DNA from: Syntrophus gentianae
GTDB taxonomy: Bacteria; Desulfobacterota; Syntrophia; Syntrophales; Syntrophaceae
NCBI RefSeq assembly: GCF_900109885.1
Contig: NZ_FOBS01000001.1
Coordinates: forward strand, 62,001-126,000
DNA: 64,000 nucleotides
Direction: 5' to 3'
The translations under genes were made by a program, and so were the position numbers. Shown here one piece after another: positions 34,784 through 43,219 of this stretch. A model generated the notes under the pieces. That model worked only from the letters and a program-made list of their open reading frames with translations. It was not told the DNA's origin and made no database searches. How positions within the stretch are numbered: position 1 is the stretch's first letter; each line of letters opens with the position of its first letter.

Positions 34784-35851
34784 ATGATCAAAACAAACAA
34801 TCTTAAAATCCTACGCATCACCCCCGTTATTGCGCCCCGGGACCTGAGGCAGGTATTTCCAGTGTCCAACGCAGCGGGTCAATTTGTGACGGAAAGCCGG
34901 CAGCACATCATCAATATCCTGAATGGCCTGGACTCTCGCCTCATGGTGGTCGTCGGCCCCTGCTCGATTCACGACCCGAAGGCGGCCCTCGAATATGCGG
35001 ACCGGCTCGCCGCTCTCTCCCAGGAGCTTTCCGACCAGCTGTTCATCATCATGCGCGTTTATTTTGAAAAGCCCCGCACCACCATCGGCTGGAAGGGCCT
35101 GATCAACGATCCGGACATGGATGGTTCGCACCAGATTTCCAAGGGACTTGGCATTGCGAGAAGCCTGCTTTGTGCCATCACGGCAAAAAATCTGCCCATC
35201 GCGACAGAGATGCTTGACCCGATCACCCCCGAATACCTGGCGGATCTTCTCAGTTGGGGGGCAATCGGTGCTCGGACGGCAGAATCCCAACCGCACCGGG
35301 AAATGGCCAGCGGCCTTTCCTTCCCCCTGGGCTTCAAGAACGGAACCGATGGCAATCTCCAGATTGCCGTCGATGCGATAAGATCCGCCCTCCACCCCCA
35401 CAGTTTTCTCGGCATCAACAACGACGGAAAATCCGCCATTCTTCAGACAACGGGGAATCCCGATCTCCACATCGTTCTCCGGGGGGGGTCGAAAAAACCG
35501 AACTACATGCCCGAGGATATTTCCAAGACTATGGACTTGTTGAAGAAGGCCCAGCTTTCCCTCAACATCATGGTGGACTGCAGTCATGCAAATTCGGGAA
35601 AGGATTACCAGAAACAGCCCGTTGTCCTCGACCGGATTTTGTCGCAGATCGAATCGGGCCAGGGAAGCATCTGCGGGGTGATGATTGAAAGCAATCTGGA
35701 AGCGGGAAATCAGCCGATTCCCAAGGATCTTTCGCTGCTGAAATACGGCGTCTCCATCACGGATCCCTGCATAAACTGGCAGATGACGGAAGAGCTGCTT
35801 CGCCATGCGCACGCCCGTTTGAAGGGCTGCGGCGGCAGGCCTCTTCGCTGA
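34784..35851 (+). CDS. 3-deoxy-7-phosphoheptulonate (DAHP) synthase, class I
   Basis: This protein is 355 residues and belongs to the AroF/G/H type, which joins phosphoenolpyruvate and erythrose 4-phosphate in the first step of aromatic amino acid synthesis. Signature runs are VVVGPCSIHDPKAALEYA, MRVYFEKPRTTIGWKGLIND, IGARTAESQPHREMASGLS, GFKNGTDGN and VDCSHANSGK. The length is that of the allosterically regulated E. coli isoenzymes. The particular feedback inhibitor cannot be told by eye. The start has a weak ribosome site (GAACGAGAT). Confidence 0.95.
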   Translation: MIKTNNLKILRITPVIAPRDLRQVFPVSNAAGQFVTESRQHIINILNGLDSRLMVVVGPCSIHDPKAALEYADRLAALSQELSDQLFIIMRVYFEKPRTTIGWKGLINDPDMDGSHQISKGLGIARSLLCAITAKNLPIATEMLDPITPEYLADLLSWGAIGARTAESQPHREMASGLSFPLGFKNGTDGNLQIAVDAIRSALHPHSFLGINNDGKSAILQTTGNPDLHIVLRGGSKKPNYMPEDISKTMDLLKKAQLSLNIMVDCSHANSGKDYQKQPVVLDRILSQIESGQGSICGVMIESNLEAGNQPIPKDLSLLKYGVSITDPCINWQMTEELLRHAHARLKGCGGRPLR

Positions 35852-35871
35852 GACGGCGTCAGGCCATGATC

Positions 35872-35897
35872 AGCCGGGGGGGAAAAGCACCGGCTTA
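35872..35897. terminator. Possible terminator between convergent genes
   Basis: AGCCGG (35872-35877) and CCGGCT (35890-35895) pair around a 12-base loop between DAHP synthase and the convergent oxidoreductase gene. The stem is short and overlaps the latter's stop codon. Confidence 0.35.
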
Positions 35898-37958
35898 TTG
35901 CTGTTGAACCTTCCTCAACCGGCACATGAAACTTCTGCTTGTGGAGGTCCCCGTCACCCGGCCCCGCCGATCGTCTTCGGTTAGAGTGTTGAGATTGCCC
36001 CGCAGATCGTGTTCGCCCCATCCCCAGGAAAGGCGGATTGTGCCGGGGCGCACCGTGGTCGATATCCTCGCTGCCATTTCAATTGATCCCTTCGGGGATT
36101 CAATCCTCACAGGATCATTCTCTTTCAGATCATAACGCCGGGCATCTTCGGGATGGATGTCGACGACGCAGCCCGCACCGGCGTTCAGCAGGGACGGGAT
36201 GGTGCGGAACTGCGAATTGGTGAAACGGATGTCGCGGCTGCCGCTGATCCCCAGAATCGGATACGCCTCGCTCTGATCGGCAAAGCTGATCGGATCTCCG
36301 CCCAGTCCCTCCGAGAACGGCACACCCGGTAATCCGGCCTCCGCCAACCGACGGGAGAAGAATTCGACTCTGCCCGAAGGCGTCTTGAACGGCGCTTCCC
36401 GGTATTTTTCGTAACGCAGTTCCTCGATCCGCAGGCCGCTGCCGTTCCGCCGCAATTTCTCCACGGTGACACCGGCAGGCTCCAACTGGTAATCGATGGC
36501 CTCCTCCGCACTTTGCCAGGGGAATTCGGTGACAAACCCGAGCCTCCGGCCCAGCTCGAAGACGATCCGCCAGTTCGGCCAGGAATCGCCCACCGGCGGA
36601 ATGACCGCGTTCTGCAGGAACATCGGGTTGTTGCGAATGGAAAAACGGTTGAGTTGAGTCGTTTCGAAACAGCTGGCCGCCGGGAGAATCACATCGGCCA
36701 GTTTTGCCGTCTCGGTCATGAACATCTCGATCACCACCAGGGTTTCCAACTTGGCAAAGGCCTCCCGGGTCCGGGTTGAATCGGCCATGGTCACCACGGG
36801 ATTTCCGGTCTGGACCACCACCATCTTCACCGGATAGGGCTGTTCCGCAAGGATGGCGTCGATCAGGCAGCCCTGAACCTGGTTTCCCCAGGTTTCACTG
36901 AAGGCGTTGAAGAGGGGATAGTCGCGGGTGATGGGAACCACCCCGGCAGGGAGCCGATCCTTCAACTGGATGTTGCGCAGCGGAATCGGCTGCGGCAGCA
37001 CGTCGCCGCCCGGCCTGTCCAGATTACCGGTCAACGCCCGGAGCATGGCAATCGCCCGGGTCGTGTCGAAGACCTCGCGGTGCATGTCCAGGCCGTTGCC
37101 GTCGATAATGGACGAGGGTTTGGTGGTGGCATAGAGACGGGCCAGATCCCTGATCTGATCCGCTGAAAGCCAGATTTTCTCGGCGACCGCCTCAGCGGGA
37201 TACCGGGCGGCAACCTCTTTGAGCTGCTCAAAGCCAGTTGTGTATTTTTCGACAAACTCGGCGTCATAGAGCTTTTCCTCGATGATCTGGGAAATCATTG
37301 CCATGGCGAGCAGGCCGTCGTGGCCCGGTTTGATCTGCAGCCAGAGGTCCGCCTTACGGGCCAGGGCGGTCTGCACGGGGTCGATCACAATCAGCGTCGC
37401 CCCCTGTTCCTTGGCATAGGAGATGGCCTCGGCCGCACCCAGTGCGGTGTTCCCGTCATTTTTGCCCCAGACGATAATGCAGCGGGCGTTCTTCGCCTCC
37501 GGGAAGGCCATGGCCCCGTAAGTGTAAGAATGGGCAAATTCTCGGGCCACAAAGCAGATGGAGCCGTTGCCGATGGTATTGGGAGAACCGAATAGATGCA
37601 TCAGCCGGTTGGGATAATCCCAGGGCGCCCCCCAGTCGGCGGCCATGCCTCGCAGCCAGGCGACCGACTGAGCCCCGTATTCCTCCCGATGACGGAGAAA
37701 CCGGGTGACAACCCGATCGAGGGCCTCGTCCCAGCCAGCCTTCCGGAAGCCCGAACCGTCGTCCTTTTTGATCAGCGGCGTCGTCAGGCGCAGAGGGGAA
37801 TAGACGATGTCCGGGGCGGCGGCCAGTTTGGGACAGGAGAGTCTCTTTTCTGGGGCAAGAAAGGATTTCCGCCGGGCGGCGATCAGGCGTTCGTCCACGA
37901 CCTCCACCTCGATGGGGCAGCAGGACGAACAGAGACGGCAGACAGAATCAAGGATCAT
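35895..37958 (-). CDS. Cytoplasmic molybdopterin oxidoreductase (bis-MGD family)
   Basis: This protein is 687 residues. The N-terminal 4Fe-4S motif is Cys7, Cys10, Cys14 and Cys42 (CRLCSSCCPIEVEV). The bis-molybdopterin domains follow, with MRLDTPLI-like RLTTPLIKKDDGSG, and a Cys in NGSICFVAREF as likely Mo/W ligand. The C-terminal dinucleotide-binding domain includes FTNSQFRTIPSL and DIHPEDARRYDL. No Tat signal is present and no electron-transfer or membrane subunit is adjacent, so it probably works alone or with soluble partners. It lies nine bases downstream of the methyltransferase gene with AGGAGGAGACC before its ATG. The substrate is unknown. Confidence 0.9.
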   Translation of the reverse strand: MILDSVCRLCSSCCPIEVEVVDERLIAARRKSFLAPEKRLSCPKLAAAPDIVYSPLRLTTPLIKKDDGSGFRKAGWDEALDRVVTRFLRHREEYGAQSVAWLRGMAADWGAPWDYPNRLMHLFGSPNTIGNGSICFVAREFAHSYTYGAMAFPEAKNARCIIVWGKNDGNTALGAAEAISYAKEQGATLIVIDPVQTALARKADLWLQIKPGHDGLLAMAMISQIIEEKLYDAEFVEKYTTGFEQLKEVAARYPAEAVAEKIWLSADQIRDLARLYATTKPSSIIDGNGLDMHREVFDTTRAIAMLRALTGNLDRPGGDVLPQPIPLRNIQLKDRLPAGVVPITRDYPLFNAFSETWGNQVQGCLIDAILAEQPYPVKMVVVQTGNPVVTMADSTRTREAFAKLETLVVIEMFMTETAKLADVILPAASCFETTQLNRFSIRNNPMFLQNAVIPPVGDSWPNWRIVFELGRRLGFVTEFPWQSAEEAIDYQLEPAGVTVEKLRRNGSGLRIEELRYEKYREAPFKTPSGRVEFFSRRLAEAGLPGVPFSEGLGGDPISFADQSEAYPILGISGSRDIRFTNSQFRTIPSLLNAGAGCVVDIHPEDARRYDLKENDPVRIESPKGSIEMAARISTTVRPGTIRLSWGWGEHDLRGNLNTLTEDDRRGRVTGTSTSRSFMCRLRKVQQQ

Positions 37959-37967
37959 GGTCTCCTC

Positions 37968-38906
37968 CTATCGGCAGGCATGGAGGTAACGGCTGCGAAT
38001 CAGCTCGTAATGGTTGCTGTGGGTGCGGATTTTCCACCAGACTTCCCCGGGCTCATTGACCCGCCAGGACGGCGCCAGTTCGCCTTGGCCGTCGGACAAC
38101 AACGCCGCAATGTTGACCAGCCCTTTGCCCCCATAGCGACCCTCCTCCTTGCCGCCCAGCCATTCCTCGACCGGCGCGACATCGGTGGACCAGGAAAAGG
38201 GATCGGAGAGCAGAAACTGGGCATTGCTGTTCCGGGTGACCCGGTTCATTTCCCGGAGATGCCCGATCGGCGAGGGGACCTTGTCCACTAGGTTGAGGGA
38301 AGCGAACAGTGAAAAGGTTTTTTTTCGAAACGGCAGGGCGAGGGCATTGGCCACCACGAATTCCACCTTGTCGCTCCGCCAAGCCTCGGGGAGGCGAATG
38401 GTCACTTCCCTGGTCAGCAAGCCTTCATCCTTTAAAGGCGTCACCAGGAAGCGCTCCCGCATCAACCGCCTTGCCACCTGGATAAAGGCGTGGGATGTGT
38501 CGATGCCGACAACAAAATCGCAGCAGTCGGTCAGCTCAAAGGCAAATCGCCCCACGGCGCCGCCGGCGTCGAGTGCGATCCCTTCCTGGGGCTGCATCAG
38601 GCCCGCCCAGGTGCTGTATGCCTGCGAGGCATGCTCGTCATCCAACAGTTCCCCGTAATGGCTCCACAGGTACGAGGAAACCACTTCATCGGTTTCGTAT
38701 TTGTTCGTCGCCTTCTGTGCGGCCGTCCCAAAGGAATCGAGCAGGGCCACGCCTTGGGTAATGGGAAACAGGGCGTCACAGTGCGGGCACTTGAGGGCGC
38801 CCGTTTCGATATCGCCATCTGATTCCTGGAGAATGTCAGCGGCCAGAGGATATTCCGAGGGGAGGCAATGGGGGCAGATAATCAGCTCAAGGAGTTTCTT
38901 TTTCAT
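37968..38906 (-). CDS. SAM-dependent methyltransferase with Trm112-like zinc ribbon
   Basis: This protein is 312 residues. The N-terminus carries two CPxC pairs (Cys11/Cys14 and Cys40/Cys43), like the Trm112p zinc ribbon. The middle is a class I methyltransferase: a motif I region at LDAGGAVGRFAFEL, an acidic loop at VVGIDTSHAF, and a motif IV region at EFVVANALALPF. It is the first gene of a two-gene operon with the molybdopterin oxidoreductase. AAAGGAGAACT precedes the ATG. The coupling suggests methylation of a metabolite or cofactor made or used by the oxidoreductase, but no substrate is visible. Confidence 0.85.
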   Translation of the reverse strand: MKKKLLELIICPHCLPSEYPLAADILQESDGDIETGALKCPHCDALFPITQGVALLDSFGTAAQKATNKYETDEVVSSYLWSHYGELLDDEHASQAYSTWAGLMQPQEGIALDAGGAVGRFAFELTDCCDFVVGIDTSHAFIQVARRLMRERFLVTPLKDEGLLTREVTIRLPEAWRSDKVEFVVANALALPFRKKTFSLFASLNLVDKVPSPIGHLREMNRVTRNSNAQFLLSDPFSWSTDVAPVEEWLGGKEEGRYGGKGLVNIAALLSDGQGELAPSWRVNEPGEVWWKIRTHSNHYELIRSRYLHACR

Positions 38907-39037
38907 AGTTCTCCTTTGAATATCGTGATCTTTCTTTTCCGGTTAACAACATATAAAATATTTAAAGAGGGCCTGGATGTCAATTTAAAAGAGATCCGAC
39001 AACGAGCTATACTGGCGTTGCGAAACATCATTATTTC

Positions 39038-39067
39038 TTGACTCTTAAAAATCGTCCCTCATAATAA
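39038..39067 (+). promoter_or_regulatory. Promoter for the selenoprotein gene
   Basis: TTGACT (39038-39043), an 18-base spacer and TAATAA (39062-39067) lie about 65 bases upstream of the GTG start. The surrounding sequence is A+T-rich. Confidence 0.5.
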
Positions 39068-39131
39068 GATAGTTTCTTAATTTTATAAAGAGCGGATCGA
39101 ATTCCAATGTCCCACGAGAAAGGGGGTTCCC

Positions 39132-39611
39132 GTGAACGGAAGCGAAATGGCCGAAAACAGGATCGCGCCCGATTTTGAGCTGACGGACAGCGAAGGACGG
39201 CAGATCAGGCTATCCAGCTACAAGGGCGTCAAAAATGTCTTTCTCGTTTTCAACCGGGGTTTTCTTTGACCTTTCTGCCGCAGGCACATGGCGCAGTTGC
39301 GCAGGGATTATTCGGAATTTGTCAAGCGGAACGCCGAGGTGATTGCGATCGGTCCCGAGAAGACGGAGGCCTTCGCGAACTGGTGGCGCAAACACGACAT
39401 GCCCTTTCCCGGACTGCCGGACCCCGACCACACCGTTTCCAAGCTCTATGGACAGCAGGTGAAACTGCTGAAGCTGGGGCGTCTTCCAGCACAACTGGTC
39501 ATCGATAAAAAAGGATTGATCCGTTTCGTCCATTACGGCCATTCCATGTCCGATATCTCGGAAAACAAAGAGATTCTGGCTATGCTGGATCATCTAGCCG
39601 ACACCGGATAA
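39132..39611 (+). CDS. Prx-like selenoprotein (AhpC/TSA family) with in-frame UGA
   Basis: Translation from GTG 39132, which follows AAAGGGGGTTCCC, gives 159 residues if the UGA at 39267-39269 is read as selenocysteine. The Sec falls at residue 46 in NRGFLUPFCRRHM, exactly where peroxiredoxin-like thioredoxin-fold proteins have their catalytic Cys (typically FCPYCRRHM). The resolving Cys is residue 49, giving a UxxC motif. The frame is intact on both sides: APDFELTDSEG precedes it, and VIAIGPEKTEAFANWW and PAQLVIDKKGLIRFVHYG follow. A hairpin lies just after the UGA. UxxC Prx-like selenoproteins are known in deltaproteobacteria. The alternative, a point mutation to a stop codon, is less likely given the position. 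Confidence 0.88.
39275..39296 (+). promoter_or_regulatory. Candidate bacterial SECIS hairpin
   Basis: Five bases after the UGA, CTGC(C)GC pairs with GCGCAG around the loop AGGCACATG, which has a G at its second position. Bacterial SECIS elements are short coding-region hairpins just after the UGA that recruit SelB. The stem here is short with one bulged C. Confidence 0.45.
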
Positions 39612-39760
39612 CGGGGGCCTTACGGGCCTGGATCCCGTAAAGACCGGAGGGCTTGCGGCACTTCATCCATTTTCAAATACCATGTTTTCATAATGGCAGA
39701 GATTACGTGTTTTGTGAGATTTCACCATTTAAAAACCAACGTCATTGAAAAGGAGGCCCT

Positions 39761-40486
39761 ATGAACACACAGGACAAAATGGGGGATTTATCCTCGCTCA
39801 GCCGTCGTGATTTTCTTGCTTTGTCAACAGGCGCAGCTGTTCTTCTTGCTACCAGCAGTCCATTCGTCAATCTGATAGGAAGCGCACTGGCAGCAGGAGG
39901 CCATGTCCTTCCGGCCCTTCCCTATCCCGAAAACGCCCTGGAACCCTATATCTCGGCCAGGACCATCGGGTTTCACTACGGCAAACACCATAAGGGATAT
40001 ATAGACAACCTGAACAAGCTGATTTCAAATACCGAATTTGCCGATCTTTCCCTGGAAAAAATCATTTCCGCCACCGCCGGAAAACCTGAGAAGGCCACAA
40101 TCTTCAACAACGCGGCGCAGAGCTGGAACCACGCCTTTTACTGGCAATGCCTGAAGCCGAATGGGGGAGGTGAACCGTCCGCCGCCTTTAAAAAACAGAT
40201 AGAGGCATCTTTCGGCACTCTGGAAGCCTGTAAAAAAGAACTGACGACGGCTGCGATGACACAATTCGGCAGCGGATGGGCATGGCTGGTGCGGGATGGA
40301 CAAAAGCTCAAGGTCATCAAAACCGCCAATGCGGATACGCCCCTGGAAAAGGGCATGAAACCGCTGCTGGTCATTGATGTGTGGGAGCATGCCTATTACC
40401 TCGATTACCAGAACAGGCGTGTCGATTACGTATCTGCAGTCCTTGACAAGATCATCAACTGGGATTTTGCCGAGAAGAACCTGTAA
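39761..40486 (+). CDS. Tat-exported Fe/Mn superoxide dismutase
   Basis: This protein is 241 residues. The N-terminus has a twin-arginine signal (SRRDFL, Arg15-Arg16), a hydrophobic stretch and SALAAGG as the likely cleavage region. The SOD fold follows with metal ligands in [15 protein letters not shown] and [11 protein letters not shown]. The Trp/Gln-type environment (FGSGWAWL) fits an iron or cambialistic enzyme. Export by Tat implies cofactor loading in the cytoplasm and defence of the periplasm against superoxide. AAAAGGAGGCCCT precedes the ATG. With the Prx-like selenoprotein upstream it forms an oxidative-stress pair. Confidence 0.93.
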   Translation: MNTQDKMGDLSSLSRRDFLALSTGAAVLLATSSPFVNLIGSALAAGGHVLPALPYPENALEPYISARTIGFHYGKHHKGYIDNLNKLISNTEFADLSLEKIISATAGKPEKATIFNNAAQSWNHAFYWQCLKPNGGGEPSAAFKKQIEASFGTLEACKKELTTAAMTQFGSGWAWLVRDGQKLKVIKTANADTPLEKGMKPLLVIDVWEHAYYLDYQNRRVDYVSAVLDKIINWDFAEKNL

Positions 40487-40637
40487 ATGGGGAAATGCAT
40501 GGCGCCACACTGAGGCGGCATGGACGGAATCGATCATCGTCTTCGGGTTGAACAGCGCCCGGAGACGATACCCATCCCCTTGACCCATTTTTCACCTGCT
40601 TCAGAACAACGCATCCGAACATGCCGGAGGAAAGCCG

Positions 40638-41597
40638 ATGCGCCTGAGGATTGAAACATTCGGAGCGGCCGGTAAGGGAAGCATCGCGGCCTGGGTTCAG
40701 GCCGTCCGCCTTCATTTCGTGCCACCCAGCTTCATCCCGGTCACCCTTGCCGCCGCCATTGTCTGGGCCCGTTATTCGGTCTTCGATCCCCTTGCTTTTT
40801 TTCTTGTCTTCGCGGGGGTGACGGTCCATCACTTCGGCCTCAACATGCTCGATGACATCCTCGACTATCTCCATGCCGTCGACCGGGCCTGGGGAGACGA
40901 AAGAAACCCTTACAGCGGCGGCAGCGGGGTCCTCACCGAAGGTCTTCTTTCCGTGAGCCAGATGAAGATGGGCGTCATCGTCTGCTACGCCTTCACGATC
41001 GGGATCTGGCTCTATCTGGGATATGACAAGGGATGGCCCGTGGTCGGAATCGGGGCTATCGGCATCCTGTCGTCCATTTTCTACACAGCGCCCCCCGTCA
41101 AGTTCGCCTACCGGGGATTCGGGGAACTGGGGCTCCTCATCAATTTTGGACCCGTCCTCGTTCTCGGGTCCTACTATGTCCAGCGCGGGGCCCTGGAGAT
41201 GGAGCCGGTGGTCGTTTCCCTTATTCCGGGCCTTCTCATGTGGTCCATGATCGTCATCAACGAGATCCCCGACTACGAGGAGGACCGCCGGAGCGGCAAG
41301 ATGAACCTCGTCGCACGCTTCGGCCGCAAGGCGGGAATTGTCCTCTATCAGACCGGCCTTTATTGCGCCTTCGGAATTCTCGCGGGTTCGGTATTCCTGG
41401 GGATGGCGCCCCTTCCGGTGCTACTGGGATTCGCGGCACTGCCGCTGGCCCTGCGCTCGGTGAATCTCCTGAAAAACTTCTACCTGGACCGACTGAAGAT
41501 GATCCCCGCCAATCTCGCCATCATCAAGGTCTACCTGGCCACAGGTGTGGCGTTGATCGCAGGCTATCTTATCCATGGATTTACGGGCTGGGGATAA
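40638..41597 (+). CDS. UbiA-family prenyltransferase
   Basis: This protein is 319 residues with about eight membrane helices. The first Asp-rich motif appears as NMLDDILDY and the second as NEIPDYEEDRRSGKMNL, which bind the prenyl diphosphate through Mg. The run NPYSGGSGVLTEG is typical of MenA-like members. It would transfer a prenyl chain to an aromatic or other acceptor, most plausibly in quinone synthesis. No other men or ubi genes lie next to it, so the acceptor is uncertain. GCCGGAGGAAAGCCG precedes the ATG. Confidence 0.9.
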   Translation: MRLRIETFGAAGKGSIAAWVQAVRLHFVPPSFIPVTLAAAIVWARYSVFDPLAFFLVFAGVTVHHFGLNMLDDILDYLHAVDRAWGDERNPYSGGSGVLTEGLLSVSQMKMGVIVCYAFTIGIWLYLGYDKGWPVVGIGAIGILSSIFYTAPPVKFAYRGFGELGLLINFGPVLVLGSYYVQRGALEMEPVVVSLIPGLLMWSMIVINEIPDYEEDRRSGKMNLVARFGRKAGIVLYQTGLYCAFGILAGSVFLGMAPLPVLLGFAALPLALRSVNLLKNFYLDRLKMIPANLAIIKVYLATGVALIAGYLIHGFTGWG

Positions 41598-41637
41598 GAC
41601 TTTGATCTCCAATCCAGATCCGGTCATAACAGAAGAA

Positions 41638-42909
41638 TCAGTCGGGTCTGCTCTTCACAATGTGCTTGAACCGATCCTGCCTCAAGAATACCTGAAATAT
41701 TTTTGAATAGACTTTCTCCTGGAGCAGGAATCTCTTGACGGGAGGCAGTTTGATGATGCTGTTTACGAGCGCCCTCAAGAATTTATGGACAAGGCTGGCT
41801 TGATTATCAAAGAGGAAGTTCCCTGTTTTCCCCTGATCGATGGATTGGATGGCAACCTTTTCAAAGGTGTTGGCGGGGACAAAAACCTTCTCCGGCCGCG
41901 TTTCCAGTTTACAGGCTTCGACAGGGCAGAATCTCGTACAGACCCCGCAGCCCAGGCAGATCTTTCTATTTACGACCGCTTTATCCTCTTCGACTGAAAT
42001 TGCATCGACAGGACACCTTTCAGCACAAACGCCGCACCCTGAACAGGCTTCTTTTTCAATCGATGCGATGTAATTGGTTGGATTGATCAGACTCGTCGAG
42101 CCATACCGTTTATAGGCAAGCAGGATGTCGCAGCAGCACCCGCAGCAGTTGCAGATAATGACAAGCTCGTCTCTTGTATTATCCCCGATCTGAACCAACC
42201 CCTTTTCGATGCAGAGATTCAAGATGGCATGCGCCTCGCTTTTCGATATTTCACGGGCAATGCCCTGCGAAGCGAGATCCTTTGCCACGTTATTGAAGGT
42301 CAGACACACATCCTGAGGGTTATCACAGGCCAGCCCCATATGTTCCATCTTATGCCGGCAAAAGCAGGTCCCTACCGTGATAAAGCTGGCTTGCTCGATA
42401 CCCGCACTTGCCCTTTCATAGGACAGCACCTCTGATTGAATATCGCTGATGGCATCTTCCTGGACGAATATCCGTGTCATCGGGGGATAAATGGAGGCAA
42501 ACTGCCTGATGAAGTCTCCTTCAACGTTGTTATATTGATAATAGAGTTCAGACAATCTTTTCCGGTCAAACTTTCCATCGGTCCGCATCAGGGAAAACTC
42601 AAAGAAGCCCAATACGGCAGGCGAAAGGAGGAATGTTTTTCCACCGGCATCCCCGTAACAATAGACCAATCCTTTGCCTGCCAAATTCTGGATAATTTTT
42701 TCAGATTCCTCCTCCGTCTTACCCCATATCTTTGCGATGTCACCCAGGGAGAAGTAAGTGAGCGGCATCACCGAGCAGAGCCGCGCCTCTTCATCGGTGA
42801 ACAGAATCTTCAAGAGTTCATACAGGGTGTTTGAGTCATAGATACCCGGGATAGACCGGTCCATCCGTTTTTGCAGGAGGCGGTAAGAATGCATGGTTAA
42901 ATGGCCCAT
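41638..42909 (-). CDS. 4Fe-4S ferredoxin with winged-helix-like N-terminal half
   Basis: This protein is 423 residues. Residues about 45-95 look like a winged helix (SLGDIAKIWGKTEEESEKII). A Cys-rich middle has GTCFCRHKMEHMG (about 176) and CNCCGCCCD (about 251). Two classical 4Fe-4S motifs, CSGCGVCAERCPV and CLGCGVCTRFCPV, lie near 290 and 320. The C-terminal tail is basic. Such proteins are common in syntrophs and sulfate reducers beside redox enzymes and may sense redox state or carry electrons. It is convergent with the prenyltransferase. GGAGATGACCG precedes the ATG. Confidence 0.85.
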   Translation of the reverse strand: MGHLTMHSYRLLQKRMDRSIPGIYDSNTLYELLKILFTDEEARLCSVMPLTYFSLGDIAKIWGKTEEESEKIIQNLAGKGLVYCYGDAGGKTFLLSPAVLGFFEFSLMRTDGKFDRKRLSELYYQYNNVEGDFIRQFASIYPPMTRIFVQEDAISDIQSEVLSYERASAGIEQASFITVGTCFCRHKMEHMGLACDNPQDVCLTFNNVAKDLASQGIAREISKSEAHAILNLCIEKGLVQIGDNTRDELVIICNCCGCCCDILLAYKRYGSTSLINPTNYIASIEKEACSGCGVCAERCPVDAISVEEDKAVVNRKICLGCGVCTRFCPVEACKLETRPEKVFVPANTFEKVAIQSIDQGKTGNFLFDNQASLVHKFLRALVNSIIKLPPVKRFLLQEKVYSKIFQVFLRQDRFKHIVKSRPD

Positions 42910-43053
42910 CGGTCATCTCCATATTTTTTAGAGGATTATTCAACGCTGAACGATCCTTGACAGCGCTTTCAATCGGCTGTTCATATTTCAAACAGGTTTT
43001 TTGATGCGTCAGCCGAAAAATTTACTCAGCCGATTCTATAATTTTTATAATAC

Positions 43054-43140
43054 ATGATCAGAAAAAAGAACATCCTTATTACCGGCTTGCCGGAGGTGGG
43101 AAGGACCCTTTCATTTGCGGACAGATGCTCCCCCTTCTGA
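43054..43140 (+). pseudogene. N-terminal remnant of a THEP1-like nucleotidase
   Basis: A 28-residue frame begins MIRKKNILITGLPEVGRTL, like the start of THEP1-type NTPases whose Walker A reads GxPGxGKTT. Here it is degenerate (GLPEVGRT) and the frame stops at TGA after 28 codons. No continuation of the family is found in other frames before the sulfurtransferase gene. The rest of the 42910-43219 gap has only A+T-rich sequence (TATAATTTTTATAATACATG) before it. Confidence 0.5.
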
Positions 43141-43219
43141 CCGGAGCCCTGGAACCGGTTGTGCATGGAAGAGGGATCAGGCTTTTTAAAGAAAATGCGT
43201 TTCAGGAGGTTGAGCAGCT

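Noticed and set aside
39267-39269. The in-frame TGA as a nonsense mutation making a pseudogene
   Set aside because: It replaces precisely the catalytic Cys of the family with both flanks intact, which is the classic signature of selenocysteine.
43138-43140. TGA read as selenocysteine in the THEP1-like remnant
   Set aside because: The sequence after it does not continue the family and runs into the sulfurtransferase gene; no Cys is expected at that position.
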